NCBI GenBank assembly: GCA_963792885.1 | Contig: CAWBXX010000002.1 | Span: forward strand, 124,001-188,000 | Direction: 5' to 3' | DNA length: 64,000 bases | Source of the DNA: DASWJZ01 sp963792885 | Lineage (GTDB): Bacteria > Pseudomonadota > Alphaproteobacteria > Rhizobiales > Afifellaceae | In this document: in pieces, positions 33,844 to 44,681 of the stretch | Layout of the letters: every line of letters begins with the position of its first letter | Position numbering within the stretch: the first letter of the stretch is position 1 | The notes under the pieces: model-generated | The model's input: the letters and a program-made list of their open reading frames with translations, nothing else | What the model was told of the DNA's origin: nothing | The model's database searches: none | Translations under genes and position numbers: made by a program

Positions 33844-35133
33844 TGGCGGGAACCGTTCACATCGTCGGCGCGGGGCTCTCCGGCCTCTCCGCGGCCGTGG
33901 AACTCGCCGACGCCGGTCGGCGTGTCGCGGTCTACGAGGCGGCAAAATTCGCGGGAGGCCGCTGCCGCACCTACTATGATTCCGTCATCGATCTCGAGAT
34001 CGACAACGGCAACCACCTGCTCCTCTCCGGCAACCGGGCGGCGCTCGCCTACCTTCGCCGCATCGGCGGGCTTTCCGCAATGACGGAAGCTACGGAGGCG
34101 GCTTTCCCCTTTGTCGATCTGAAGTCGGGCGAGCGCTGGACGCTTCGGCCGAACGACGGACGGCTGCCCTGGTGGATTCTTCGATTCGCGCCGACGCGTG
34201 CCCGGCACGCGCGTTCCCGACTACCTCGCGCCGATCGGAATCCTTCGCGCGCCCGCAGAGGCGACCGTCGGCAAGGCGATGGCCTGCCGCGGGCCGCTTT
34301 ACGATCGGCTTTGGCGTCCGGTGCTTCTTGCCGCGCTCAATACCGAGCCGGCCGAGGCCGACGCGCGGCTCGCCGCGCAGATCCTGCGCGAGACGCTGGC
34401 CGCTGGCGGTCAAGCCTGTCGACCGATGGTGGCGAAAAACGGGCTTTCCGCCGCCTTCATCGACCCGGCGCTTGCCTTTCTTAGGACCCGCGGCGCGACG
34501 GTGAGCTTCGGCCGTTCGCTTCGCGAGATCGCCTACGAGGGCGATTGCGCAACGGCGCTTCTCTTCGGCGATGAGCGGGTCGAGGTCGGCCCAGAGGACC
34601 AAGTCGTGCTCGCGGTCCCGCCGGTCGCCGCGCGCGCTTTCGTCCCGGGCCTCGTCGTGCCGGAGGTCTTCCACGCCATCGTCAACGCGCATTTCCGCAT
34701 CGCGCCGCCGCCGGGGCAGCCCCTCATCCTCGGCATTGTCAACGGCCTGACGGAGTGGCTCTTTTCCTACCCGGACCGGCTGTCGACCACGATCAGCTGC
34801 GCCGATCGCCTGATGGAGACGCCGCGCGAGGAGCTTGCCGAGACGATTTGGCGGGAGGTCTCAAAGCTTGCCGGCCTTGCCCCGGCGCTCCCCCGCTGGC
34901 AGATCGTGCGCGAGCGCAGGGCGACGTTCGCAGCAACACCGGCCCAGAACGCGCGCCGTCCCGGGCCCCGGACAAGCTACGAAAACCTGGCCCTTGCCGG
35001 CGATTGGACGGACACCCGCCTTCCGGCGACAATCGAAGGCTCGATTCGCTCAGGCCAAACCGCCGCCGCCAACGTATTGCACAAGCCGGCAGGAACGCGG
35101 GCGCCCCAGTGGACCCCAGGCAGGGCCGCATGA
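33843..35133 (+). pseudogene. hpnE: Squalene-associated FAD-dependent desaturase HpnE (frameshifted)
   Basis: Reduces hydroxysqualene to squalene. The N-terminal Rossmann segment VHIVGAGLSGLSAAVELADAG and EIDNGNHLLLSGN are in frame; after NDGRLPWWI the protein continues one frame over as FDSRRRVPGTRVPDYLAPIG and runs to the normal end, including ALAGDWTDTRLPATIEGSIRSG. Removing the single C at 34179 restores about 429 residues, the expected size. Both fragments are long and well conserved. The corrected gene starts in the hpnD stop and ends in the shc start (ATGA), so it is the expected fourth gene of the operon. Confidence 0.85.
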
Positions 35134-37133
35134 AAGGTGAAGTATTGGCGTTTGAGAGAAATCTGATGCCGCCGCCCGTCGCGGGCGCACCGGACCTTGA
35201 GGAGCTTGACACCCGCGTCGCATCAGCGACCGACGCGCTCCTGAGCCTCCGGCAGGAGGACGGCCACTGGTGCTTCGAGCTCGAGGCCGACGCCACGATC
35301 CCGTCCGAATACGTGCTCTTCAGGCATTTCCGCGGCGAGCCGGAGGATCGCGAGCTTGAGCGGAAGATCGGCGTCTATCTGCGCCGCATCCAGGGTGAGC
35401 ATGGCGGCTGGCCGCTCTTCCACGAAGGCGCCTTCGACATGAGCGCCAGCGTGAAGGCCTATTTCGCGCTGAAGATGATTGGCGACGACATCGACGCGCC
35501 GCATATGAAACGGGCGCGCGAGGCGATCCTTGAGCGCGGCGGCGCGGCGCGCTCCAACGTCTTCACCCGCGCGCTCCTCGCGCTTTACGGCGAGGTGCCG
35601 TGGCGGGCGGTCCCGACCATGCCGGTGGAGATCACGCTCCTGCCGTCATGGTTCCCGTTCCACCTCGACAAGGTGTCGTATTGGGCGCGCACGGTGATGG
35701 TGCCGCTCTTCGTGCTGCAGGCGCTGAAGCCGAAAGCGATGAACGCGCGCGGCGTTCACATACCCGAGCTTTTCGTCACGCCGCCGGAGAGAGTAGGGAC
35801 CTGGCCGAAGGGCGCGCATCAGAAAGCGCCGTGGTCGCAGATTTTCGGCGCGATCGACGTCGTGCTGAAAGCGGCCGAGCCGTTCTTCCCGCGCTTCACA
35901 CGCAAGCGCGCCATCGAGAGGGCCGTCGCCTTCGTCGACGAGCGGCTGAACGGCAAGGACGGGCTCGGCGCCATCTTTCCGGCGATGGTCAATTCAGTTC
36001 TGATGTACGACGCGCTGGGTGTGCCCGATGACGACGCGCGCAAGAAGATCGCACGCGAGTCGATCGATCTCCTGCTCGTGGTGAGGGAGGACGAGGCCTA
36101 TTGCCAGCCGTGCCTCTCGCCCATTTGGGACACGGCGCTCGCGGCGCATGCGCTGCTCGAGGCCGGCTCGGAAGCCGCCGAAGCCGCGGCGGAGAAAGCG
36201 CTCGCCTGGCTGAAGCCGAAGCAGATACTCGACGTCAAAGGCGATTGGTCGGCGAGGCGCCCCGACGTCAGGCCGGGCGGCTGGGCGTTCCAATACGCCA
36301 ACGCCCACTACCCCGACCTCGACGACACCGCCGTCGTCGTGATGGCGATGGACCGGGTCCGCGCGCGCACCGACGAGAAGGAGCGCCCCGACTTCGATAC
36401 AGCGATCGCGCGTGGCCGCGAATGGGTGGTCGGCCTGCAGAGCAAGGACGGCGGCTGGGCGGCGTTCGACGCCGACAACACCCACCACTATCTGAACAAC
36501 ATCCCCTTCGCCGATCACGGCGCGCTCTTGGATCCGCCGACCGCCGACCTGACCGCGCGCTGCGTCTCCATGCTCGCCCAGCTCGACGAGGAGGTGCCCA
36601 CGAGCCCCGAGCTTTCGCGCGGAGCGGCATGGCTCGTGCATGACCAGCGTGAGGACGGGAGCTGGTTCGGCCGATGGGGGATGAACTACATCTACGGCAC
36701 GTGGTCGGCGCTTTCAGCGCTAAACGCGGCAGGCGTCGCGCCCGACTCTCCGACCGTGCGCAAAGCCGTCGACTGGCTCGACCGCATCCAGAATCCCGAC
36801 GGGGGCTGGGGCGAGGACGGATCGAGCTACAGGCTCGACTACAAGGGTTACGAGCCCGCCCCTTCAACCCCGTCGCAGACGGCGTGGGCGCTGCTTGGCC
36901 TGATGGCGGCGGGCGAGGTGGAAGGCACGGCGGTGGAGCGCGGAATCGCCTATCTCGCACGGACGCAGGCGGGCGACGGGCTGTGGCCGGAGGAGCGCTT
37001 CACCGCGGTTGGCTTCCCGCGCGTCTTTTACCTTCGTTATCACGGTTACGCGAAGTTCTTCCCCTTGTGGGCGCTGTCGCGTTATCGACGATTGCGGCGC
37101 GGCAACAGCCGCACAGTCGCCTTCGGAATGTAG
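35130..37133 (+). CDS. shc: Squalene-hopene cyclase
   Basis: Membrane-associated class II cyclase converting squalene to hopene/hopanol. The 667-residue protein has the catalytic acid motif YPDLDDTAVV (DxDD type, about residue 395) and repeated QW motifs such as GEHGGWPLF, QSKDGGWAAFDADN, QREDGSWFGRWG, QNPDGGWGEDGSSY, PSQTAWALLGL and QAGDGLWPEE. The ATG at 35130 overlaps the hpnE stop. In the genomic order hpnB-C-D-E-shc-hpnG it provides the core hopanoid step. The gene has no frame break although hpnE immediately before it does. Confidence 0.97.
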   Translation: MKGEVLAFERNLMPPPVAGAPDLEELDTRVASATDALLSLRQEDGHWCFELEADATIPSEYVLFRHFRGEPEDRELERKIGVYLRRIQGEHGGWPLFHEGAFDMSASVKAYFALKMIGDDIDAPHMKRAREAILERGGAARSNVFTRALLALYGEVPWRAVPTMPVEITLLPSWFPFHLDKVSYWARTVMVPLFVLQALKPKAMNARGVHIPELFVTPPERVGTWPKGAHQKAPWSQIFGAIDVVLKAAEPFFPRFTRKRAIERAVAFVDERLNGKDGLGAIFPAMVNSVLMYDALGVPDDDARKKIARESIDLLLVVREDEAYCQPCLSPIWDTALAAHALLEAGSEAAEAAAEKALAWLKPKQILDVKGDWSARRPDVRPGGWAFQYANAHYPDLDDTAVVVMAMDRVRARTDEKERPDFDTAIARGREWVVGLQSKDGGWAAFDADNTHHYLNNIPFADHGALLDPPTADLTARCVSMLAQLDEEVPTSPELSRGAAWLVHDQREDGSWFGRWGMNYIYGTWSALSALNAAGVAPDSPTVRKAVDWLDRIQNPDGGWGEDGSSYRLDYKGYEPAPSTPSQTAWALLGLMAAGEVEGTAVERGIAYLARTQAGDGLWPEERFTAVGFPRVFYLRYHGYAKFFPLWALSRYRRLRRGNSRTVAFGM

Positions 37134-37140
37134 CGAGGCC

Positions 37141-37869
37141 ATGACGCTCCACGTCCCAGCGAACGAGCTTCCGATCCTGATGGTTACGGGATTGGCGAAG
37201 GAGATGCGCCTTGCCGAAGGGCCTGGGCTCGCCGCGATCGCGTCCGGCGGTGACACGAAGCGGCTCCGCAAGCTCCTCTCCGATCGCCCGACGGCGGGCT
37301 GCCGCGCGGTGCTCTCTTTCGGCATCGCCGGTGGGCTCGATCCGAGCCTCGTCGCCGGCGACGTCGTCGTTGCGACCGGTGTCGTCGCTGCAGGAAAGCG
37401 CCGGCCGGCGCATGCGGCGCTCGGGGATTCGCTCGCCGCCGCGCTCGTCGCCGGTGGCGTCCGCGTGAAGCGCGCCGACATCGCCGGCGTCGATGCGCCG
37501 CTCCTCGATGCAGAGTCAAAGGCGCAGGTGCGCTCGACGACGGGAGCTGTCGCCGTCGACATGGAATCGCATGTCGCTTCGGAATTCGCGGCGCGTCATG
37601 GGCTGATGTTCGCAGCGCTCAGGATCGTCTGCGATCCGGCGACGCGTTCCATGCCCGCCGCCATCGCCAACGCGCTGCGCCCCGACGGCGGCATCGATCA
37701 TTTCGCGATTTTCGCCGACCTCGTGCGCAAGCCCACGCAGATCGCGACGCTGTCGCGCCTCGCCGGCGAGGCGCGCGCGAGCTTCCGCTCGCTAAGCCGC
37801 TGTCGAGACCTTCTTGGGGTTGGGCGTGGTCTTCCGAATCTCGTCGAGCTTCTCGGCGACGTTGCGTGA
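37141..37869 (+). CDS. hpnG: Hopanoid-associated phosphorylase HpnG
   Basis: Nucleoside-phosphorylase-like enzyme that removes adenine from adenosylhopane to give ribosylhopane (phosphate). The 242-residue protein has the family elements ILMVTGLAKEMRLAEG, AVLSFGIAGGLDPSLVAGDVV, AVDMESHVASEFAARHGL and AALRIVCDPATR. The ATG at 37141 lies 8 bases after the shc stop. Its last 26 codons overlap the 3' end of the convergent hpnH, although HpnG and HpnH act in successive steps; such a long convergent overlap is unusual. Confidence 0.85.
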   Translation: MTLHVPANELPILMVTGLAKEMRLAEGPGLAAIASGGDTKRLRKLLSDRPTAGCRAVLSFGIAGGLDPSLVAGDVVVATGVVAAGKRRPAHAALGDSLAAALVAGGVRVKRADIAGVDAPLLDAESKAQVRSTTGAVAVDMESHVASEFAARHGLMFAALRIVCDPATRSMPAAIANALRPDGGIDHFAIFADLVRKPTQIATLSRLAGEARASFRSLSRCRDLLGVGRGLPNLVELLGDVA

Positions 37870-38940
37870 GAAGACGTATTCGGCCGACCGCTGACTGGCG
37901 AGCGAGATCTCCGGCGCCATCTCACCCTCGGTCCTGACGCCGCGAAGCGCTACCAAGGCGGCCTTCCACGGACGCTTGACCGTATCGGTGACAGCGCTCG
38001 CCTCATAGCCGCAATGCACCATGCAGTCGGCGCACTTTTCGTAGTTGCCGGTGCCGTACTTCTCCCACTCGGTCTCTTCCATCAGCTCCTTGAAGGTCTT
38101 CGTATAACCTTCGCCGAGCAGGTAGCAGGGCCGCTGCCAGCCGAACACGGTGCGGGTCGGATTGCCCCACGGCGTGCAGTGGTATTCCTGGTTGCCGGCA
38201 AGGAAGTCGGTGAAAAGTCCGGACTGGTTGATCGGCCACGCCTTGCCGCCGCGCCCGCGCCGGAAGACGCCGCGGAAGAGCTCTTTCGTCGCGCGGCGAT
38301 TGAGGAAGTGCTTCTGGTCGGGGGCGCGCTCGTAGGCGTAGCCCGGCGACACCGTTATGCCGTCGACGCCCATCGCCGTCACCGTATCGAAGAAGTCGGC
38401 GACGCGCTCGGCCTCGGCATTGTTGAAGATCGTGCAGTTGATCGTGACGCGGAAGCCCTTCTCCTTGGCGAGCTTCAGCGCCGCGACCGCCTTGTCGTAA
38501 ACGCCCTGACGGCAGACCGAGCGGTCGTGCATCTCCTTGTCGCCGTCGAGATGGATCGACCAGGTGAAATACGGGCTTGGCTTGTATTCGTGGATCTTCT
38601 TCTCGAGCAGGAGCGCATTCGTACACAGGATGACGAAGCGACCCTGCGCAATCAGGCCCTCTACGATCTTCGGGAGCTCTTTGTGGATGAGCGGCTCGCC
38701 CCCGGCGATCGAAACGACGGGCGCGCCACACTCCTCCGCCGCGTATAGCGCGTCTTCGACAGAGATGCGTTTGTTCAGAATTTCGTCGGGGTAATCGATC
38801 TTGCCGCAGCCGGCGCATTCAAGATTGCAGCGGAACAGCGGCTCGAGCATCAGCACGAGCGGGTAGCGTTTGCGCCCGGAAAGATGCTGCCGGACGATGT
38901 AGCTGCCGATCTTTGCGACCTGTCTGAGAGGAATGCCCAC
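37792..38940 (-). CDS. hpnH: Adenosyl-hopene transferase HpnH (radical SAM)
   Basis: Radical SAM enzyme that attaches a 5'-deoxyadenosyl group to diploptene, giving adenosylhopane. The 382-residue protein has the CxxxCxxC cluster motif at C38, C42 and C45 (FRCNLECAGCGKIDYP) and a conserved cysteine-rich C-terminal region, YEKCADCMVHCGYEA, suited to an auxiliary cluster or zinc. GTG 38940 is the start (GIPLRQVAKIGSYIVRQH). It runs convergent to hpnG, its pathway successor, and the preceding ispH stop shares its first base. Confidence 0.92.
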   Translation of the reverse strand: MGIPLRQVAKIGSYIVRQHLSGRKRYPLVLMLEPLFRCNLECAGCGKIDYPDEILNKRISVEDALYAAEECGAPVVSIAGGEPLIHKELPKIVEGLIAQGRFVILCTNALLLEKKIHEYKPSPYFTWSIHLDGDKEMHDRSVCRQGVYDKAVAALKLAKEKGFRVTINCTIFNNAEAERVADFFDTVTAMGVDGITVSPGYAYERAPDQKHFLNRRATKELFRGVFRRGRGGKAWPINQSGLFTDFLAGNQEYHCTPWGNPTRTVFGWQRPCYLLGEGYTKTFKELMEETEWEKYGTGNYEKCADCMVHCGYEASAVTDTVKRPWKAALVALRGVRTEGEMAPEISLASQRSAEYVFSRNVAEKLDEIRKTTPNPKKVSTAA

Positions 38941-39929
38941 TATCGACCTCTTGCTGCACGGTTGGCGCGCGCCATCACGTTGTCTTCCAATTCCAGCGGC
39001 AGGCGGAAGCGCACGTTTTCCTCGATTCCGTCGAGGGTGGTGACCTCGACGGGGGCGATCCGGCGGAGCGCGTCGATGACATCTTCGACGAGAACCTCCG
39101 GGGCCGAAGCGCCCGCGGTAAGTCCGACTATTCTAACGCCTTTGAGCCAGGCCGGGTCCACCTGAGACCCGTCTGCGACAAGATATCCCGGCACCCCGGA
39201 TTCCTCGGCGATTTCGCGCAGGCGGTTGGAATTCGAGCTGTTTCTGGCACCGACCACGAGGATCAGGTCGGAGACCCGCGCGAGATCCCGCACCGCGCTC
39301 TGGCGGTTCTGCGTGGCGTAGCAGATGTCGCGCGTCTCCGGCCCCACCACGTCGGTGAATCGCTTCTTCAGCGCCTCGATCAGAGCGCTGGTGTCGTCAA
39401 CGCTGAGCGTCGTCTGGGTGACGTAGGCGATAGGCGTGTCTTCTTGAAGCGGCAGCGCCTCGATCTCCGCCTCGTTCTGCACGAGGTAGGTCGGGCCTTC
39501 GATCTGGCCGAGCGTGCCCTCCACCTCGGGATGGCCGGCGTGGCCGATCAGGATCAGCGTGCGCCCGCGTGCCACGTAGTGACGGCCCTGGTTGTGCACC
39601 TTGGAGACCAGCGGACAGGTGGCGTCGAGCGTCGGCAGGCCACGGTCGTTCGCCTCGTTGATGACGATGCGCGGCACCCCGTGGGCGCTGAAGATGGTGA
39701 TCGCACCGTCCGGCACTTCGGAGAGCTCCTCGACGAAATGCGCACCCTTGGCGATCAGGTCCTCCACCACGTGGCGGTTGTGCACGATCTCGTGGCGGAC
39801 GTAGATCGGCGGCCCGTATTTCTGCAACGCCAATTCGACGATATCGATCGCACGCACAACGCCCGCGCAGAAGCCGCGCGGCTGGGCCAGAATAACTCGC
39901 AAGCGTCCATTCGCCGTGTCCTGCAACAC
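38940..39929 (-). CDS. ispH: 4-hydroxy-3-methylbut-2-enyl diphosphate reductase
   Basis: Final iron-sulfur enzyme of the MEP pathway, making IPP and DMAPP. The 329-residue protein has the three cluster cysteines in family positions: RGFCAGV (C21), LDATCPLVSK (C105) and RDICYATQNRQ (C203), plus the proton-relay HEIVHN and TQTTLS. With dxs and the hpn genes in the same locus, both the first and last MEP steps are linked to hopanoid synthesis. It is directly upstream of hpnH on the minus strand. Confidence 0.95.
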   Translation of the reverse strand: MLQDTANGRLRVILAQPRGFCAGVVRAIDIVELALQKYGPPIYVRHEIVHNRHVVEDLIAKGAHFVEELSEVPDGAITIFSAHGVPRIVINEANDRGLPTLDATCPLVSKVHNQGRHYVARGRTLILIGHAGHPEVEGTLGQIEGPTYLVQNEAEIEALPLQEDTPIAYVTQTTLSVDDTSALIEALKKRFTDVVGPETRDICYATQNRQSAVRDLARVSDLILVVGARNSSNSNRLREIAEESGVPGYLVADGSQVDPAWLKGVRIVGLTAGASAPEVLVEDVIDALRRIAPVEVTTLDGIEENVRFRLPLELEDNVMARANRAARGR

Positions 39930-40110
39930 AGTCGCCCCTGCCTGAAAATCCAGCCTCCTAAACGCGAAGCTATGCCATGCGGCAGGGGGGAGGTCGAGTT
40001 GCCGAAACGGCCGATCGGTAAGAAGTTTCAGAGGGTTGCCGTAATATTACACCCGCCGGAGAGTGTCTCTCAAAGAGCCGCCGACCACATCGGCGGCGCT
40101 CGTATGAGCG

Positions 40111-40812
40111 TCAGCCGCCGAGGCGGCGCAAGCGGATGATAACCGCGTTCGGCCCGGCATTTATGGGCAGAGCTGCGTCGTTGAAGGTCGGCACGAGCTT
40201 GTCGGCGGCCTTGCTGCTCAAAGCGTAGGGCTCGCGCGGCATCCCGAAGAGCTTGTCGAACTCGTTGTTTCCGTTGACGTCATGGTAACCGACGACCGCA
40301 TAGTTACCGGGTGGTATATTGTCGAACTCCGTCTCGACGAAACCCGGCGCGGCCGGGACTTCGTGCGTATAGGGGCAGCCGTCGCGGCTCAGGCTCTTGT
40401 CGCAGACGGCGACGTTGACCGTCCCCTGGGCGGATTCCACGTTCTCGACGATCACGGTGACGGTGCCGGTGGTCGGAGCCGGCGTTTCCGGTTTTGCCGC
40501 TTCCGTGGGCACCGCCGGCGCAGCCGGTGCCGCTTCGGGCGCCGGGGGCGCTGTCTCGGGCGCCACGGAGGCGACCGTCTGCGGCAGCGTCTGTGCGACG
40601 ATGACCGGATCGGGTCCGGGCACGGGCTCCACCTCCTGTTCCCGGCCCGGCGTGCGCTCGGCGAAGGGCTTCAGCATCGTCCCGGCGAGCGGCGACGGGT
40701 CGAAGAGATAGGCCGGCGGGTCTTCCGGAATAGGCAGGAATTGCGTTGCGACCTGCGCATGGGCGGAGACGGAGATCAGCGATCCCACGATGGTAAACGC
40801 CGCGATCCTCAT
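40111..40812 (-). CDS. Secreted DUF2141-domain protein
   Basis: A 233-residue envelope protein. A signal peptide (residues 1-19, cleavage near AHAQ) is followed by a low-complexity proline/alanine-rich stretch (about 55-115) and a C-terminal DUF2141 domain: TGTVTVIVENVESAQGTVNVAVC, then FDNIPPGNYAVVGYHDVNGNNEFD, which resembles an EF-hand-like acidic turn, and FGMPREPYALSS. DUF2141 proteins are often found beside membrane-lipid genes; function unknown. It lies between ispH and hpnA on the same strand, suggesting an envelope role. Confidence 0.75.
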   Translation of the reverse strand: MRIAAFTIVGSLISVSAHAQVATQFLPIPEDPPAYLFDPSPLAGTMLKPFAERTPGREQEVEPVPGPDPVIVAQTLPQTVASVAPETAPPAPEAAPAAPAVPTEAAKPETPAPTTGTVTVIVENVESAQGTVNVAVCDKSLSRDGCPYTHEVPAAPGFVETEFDNIPPGNYAVVGYHDVNGNNEFDKLFGMPREPYALSSKAADKLVPTFNDAALPINAGPNAVIIRLRRLGG

Positions 40813-40890
40813 GCGCCCTGCCGGTCCGTGGAAGCTGGCATACGGTACCTTTGACCACGTATTTTTGTCAAAACGCAGACGATTCAGTGC

Positions 40891-41873
40891 CTAACCGCCG
40901 CCAGCTCCATTCCGCTTGAACGCCTCAACGACTTCCGTCAAGGCCTGATCGATCGGGCGCGGGTCGTAGCCGAGCTCGCGCCGCGCCTTCGTCGAGTCGA
41001 AGGGCGCGGAGCGAAGCGCAATCTGCACCGCCTCCGCGGTCGCCACCGGCGTCGAGCCGGTCAACCGGTCCGCGATCAGGCCGGCGATGAATCCCGTGGC
41101 AAGCGCCAGCGCCCCCGGAACACTTCGGCTCGGCATGCGGCGTCCCGATTTCCGCTCAAGCTCCGGCAGGAGATTGCGTAAGGAGTAGTTCTCGCCGCCG
41201 AGGATATAGCGCTCTCCGGCCTCGCCCTTGTCTCCTGCCTTCACGATCCCGTCCGCGATGTCGCGGACGTCGACAAGATTGAGGACGCAATCCAAGAAGA
41301 ACGGCGAGCCGCCTGAAAGGAAGAGGGCGATCATCGCTGTCGGCGGCGTCATGTTGAAATCGCCGTCGCCGACAGGCATGGTGGGATTCACGATGACGAC
41401 GTCCATGCCCCGACGCGCCGCCTCGAACGCCGCCCGCTCGCCGAGGAACTTGGAGCGCGTGTAAGGCCCCGGCATATCGGCAAGCAAGTTGCTACGCTCT
41501 CGTCGACTGCACGCTGCTCCGCTGCTTCGGGAGCAGGATCGACTCCGTCGAGCAATGCACGATGCGGCCGATGCGCTTGTCGGCGGCGACCTTCAGCACG
41601 ACCTCCGTCGCCACGCCGATTGACGCGATCGAAATCGTCTTTGTCACGCCGCCAAAGATGCGCGATGCCGGCGAGGTGATAGAGAAAGTCGATACCGTCG
41701 AGCGCCGCGTCGACGGCAGCGGCGTCGTCGATCGAGCCACGGACATACTCGACGCCCGGCGTCCTTCCTTCCACCAGGTCGAGCACGCGCACGGTATCAC
41801 CGCGCCTGCGCAGCGCTTCGACGAGATGCTGGCCGATGAAGCCGCAGCCGCCGGTAACGAGCGCGCGCGTCAT
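40891..41873 (-). pseudogene. hpnA: Hopanoid-associated sugar epimerase HpnA (frameshifted)
   Basis: Extended short-chain dehydrogenase/epimerase found in hopanoid clusters; its substrate is not known. The NAD-binding start RALVTGGCGFIGQHLVEALR and LYHLAGIAHLWRRDKDDF are in one frame, then GVATEVVLKVAADKRIGRIVHCSTES continues in a second frame and NLLADMPGPYTRSKFLGERAA (with the YxxxK pair) through the C-terminus in a third. Removing one base near 41618 and one near 41494 gives about 326 residues, the family size. The start overlaps the hpnN stop (ATGA), so the two are co-transcribed. Confidence 0.75.
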
Positions 41874-44517
41874 TTGGAAGCAGCGGTTCCTTTGTCGTCG
41901 CCGGACGGCTGCGCGCCGACGCCGATCGCAATCATGAAGGACGGCAGCACGATCAGCGAGACGATCAGCACGAAGAAGATCGCGAGCCCGAGCAGGACGC
42001 CCATGCTGAAGAGACCTTCGTGCTTGGCGAGAGATAGCGTCGCGAAGGCCGCGACCGTGTTGAGCTGCGTGATGAGCACGGCGAGCGGCGTCGAGGTATC
42101 GAGCAGCTCGCTTTCGCCGTGCGCCTCACGGGCGCGCCCCACCATGTGGATGCTGCTCGCGACGCCAAGCCCGATCAAAAGCGGAATGACGATGACGTTG
42201 GCGAAGTTGAAGGGGAGATTGAGCGCCGCCGATCCCGCGACGATCCAGAGCGACGCCACGGCGAGCGGCAAGAGCACGAGAAGGACGTCGGAGAACCGCC
42301 GCCTGACCAGGCTGACAACGACGACGATCGCGATCACCGTATAGGCGATCGCCTCGGCGAAGGAGAGCAGGATCGCCCGGCCCGCCCCGGTAATGCTCGC
42401 GGGCGCACCCGCCGCCTCTGGCGCAATGCTCTGCACCTCTTCGGAGAACTGCTTCATCTCCGCCGCCGTCTCGAGGTTCTCCTTCGGCGGCACGCGCAGG
42501 CGATACTGCCCGTCCGCCGAGATCCAGTCCTTGCGCAGCTCGGCCGGGATGTCGTCGATACTTACCGTGTTGGTGACCGAAAGCTTCTCTCTGAGGCCCG
42601 CGACGATGGGCGGCATCTCGCGCGTCAGCGCCTCGCCGAGCTGTCCGAGCGCCTCCGCGCCGGTGCCGCGAGCCTGGGCAAATTTGGCGAGAGCATCGGC
42701 AAGCTCGCGCCCCGCCGGCGGGATCGACGGATCGATCGGATTATCGGGCGAGGTCGCGGCGATCGCGTCGGCACTTTCCTTGATCTTGGCAAAAGCCTCC
42801 TGCAGCTCCGCATCCGTCGGCGGGGGCTCCGCCGGGCCCGGCGCGAAGAAGCTCTCGCCGAGGCGCTCGCGGACGGCGGCGAGCGCCGCGAGCTTGGCCT
42901 CCTGATCACGCGGCACGAAGTTTCCGATCCAGCGGACATCGGCCACGTCAGGCAGCTCGGCAAGCCGCCGCGCGAGATCCTCGGCGGCTTGCATGTTGGG
43001 CGCCAGAACGTTGAGCGCGTAGGGAGACGTCTCGGGATCCGTGGCGAGCGCGCGGTATGTGCGGACGGCCTCCGTGTTCTGGTTCTGCAGATTGAGCGGA
43101 TTGGTGTCGATCTCCGCGCGCGGTGCCATGAAGGCGGCCGCGACCGTTGCGATGCCGGCAAGGACAAGGATCAGCGCGATAGTGCCGGTTGACGAGCCAC
43201 GCGATGCCGATGTGCTGCACGGCGCGCGCCGAAGGCTTCGCATGCATCACCGAGAGAAGCGCCGGAAGCACGGTGAAGGTTATGACCAGGGCGACGAGCA
43301 TGCCGAAGGCGGAGATGATCCCGAACTCGGCGAGCCCCACATAGGGCGTCGGCACGAATGACAGGAAGGCGAGCGCCGCGCAGAGCGCGGAGAGGCTGAT
43401 GCTCGGACCCTCGCCTACGACTGCCGTGCGAAGCGCGCCGGCGAACGGCATCCCTTTCCGCGCCGCCTCGAGATGGCGCAGGCTGAGATGCGTGCCGAAA
43501 TCGATGCCGAGCCCGAAAAACAGCACCATGAAGGCGACAGAGATCAGGTTGAGCCGCCCGACAGAGATGGAGGCGAGCCCGGCCGTCCACACGGCCCCGA
43601 CGAGAAGCGAGATCAAGAGCGCTGCGATCACGCGCCCCGATCGGATGCCGATGGTGAGGATCATCGCGACCAGAACGAGCGAGAGCCCGCTCGCTTTGAT
43701 CGCGCTGGAGAAGGCGTCGTTCAGCTCCTGCTGACGGAGCACCGGCTCGCCGGTGATGCGGTAGCTCGCGTCGGGATAGACGGCGCGCGTCTCATCGATC
43801 GCCGCGCGGAGGGCGTCGATCGCCGGCCCGGCGCGGTTGATGGAGCGGTTGTTGAGGACCGGCTTGAGCTGGATGATCTGGCGCGTGCCACGCGCGACGC
43901 CGGCGCTGAAGAGCTCGCTCCATTTCATCTCCGCCGGCTTGCCCTCGGCCGCGTCGCGCACCGTCGCAGCAAGCTCGGAGAGGAGATGCGCGAGCGACGC
44001 TGGCGCCGCGCTCTCTGCCACGCCCTGCGCCGCCAGCCCGAGCAGGCTCGCCATCCCGCGAAGGCTCGGGTCCTTGGCGAGATCGCTCATGAGGCGCCGG
44101 GCCGGCCTGATCTTCTCCCCGATCTCGCGAATCTGATCCGGCTGAAGGAACATCAGGCCGTAGCGCTCGAAGTACGGCGACGTGGCCGCCAGCTCCACCC
44201 ATTCGATAAGATCGGTGCGCTCTTTGAGACGCCCCGCGAGATCGCGTTGCGGCGGCAAGCGCGGCCGACGGCGTCTCCGCGTCGATCACCACGACCGCCA
44301 GGTCTTCCTGCGGAAAGGCCTTGCGGTAGGCCTCATCCGCCTTCCTGAACGGCAGCTCGGCGGAGAGGATCTCGCGCGTGCTGGTATTGATCGTGAGCTG
44401 CGTTGCGGCAAGGCCGGCAAGCACCGTCAGGACCAGCGCTACCCCGAGCACCGCCCAGGGCCAGCGGGCAGCCATGCCGACGCACGCCCTGGTAATGAAT
44501 TCGCCAATTCTTGACAT
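41870..44517 (-). pseudogene. hpnN: Hopanoid transporter HpnN, RND family (frameshifted)
   Basis: Inner-membrane RND exporter needed to move hopanoids to the outer membrane. The expected layout is present: an N-terminal helix (WPWAVLGVALVLTVLAG), a periplasmic domain, five helices in the middle with FFGLGIDFGTHLSLRHLE, a second helix ALILVLAGIATVAAAFM and domain, and the last helices. Two extra bases, near 44256 and 43196, split it into three frames; correction gives about 881 residues, the usual size. The break positions fall between conserved segments (ALPPQRDLAGRLKERTD; AWSSTGTIALILVLAG). It starts a minus-strand unit with hpnA. Confidence 0.8.
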
Positions 44518-44681
44518 TCGGGGATTTGCTCCGACCTGTTCGGCTTCGGCTATAGCTCGCGCCTCGAACTGCAGGGAGGGCCGCGGACGGCCGAAAATCG
44601 GCAGCGAGGCGCCTGTTAAAGCCAGGCGGCGGGTTGCCGCAAGCCATTTTGGTCGCGCATTGTGCGTTTCGGGGGCAGCAT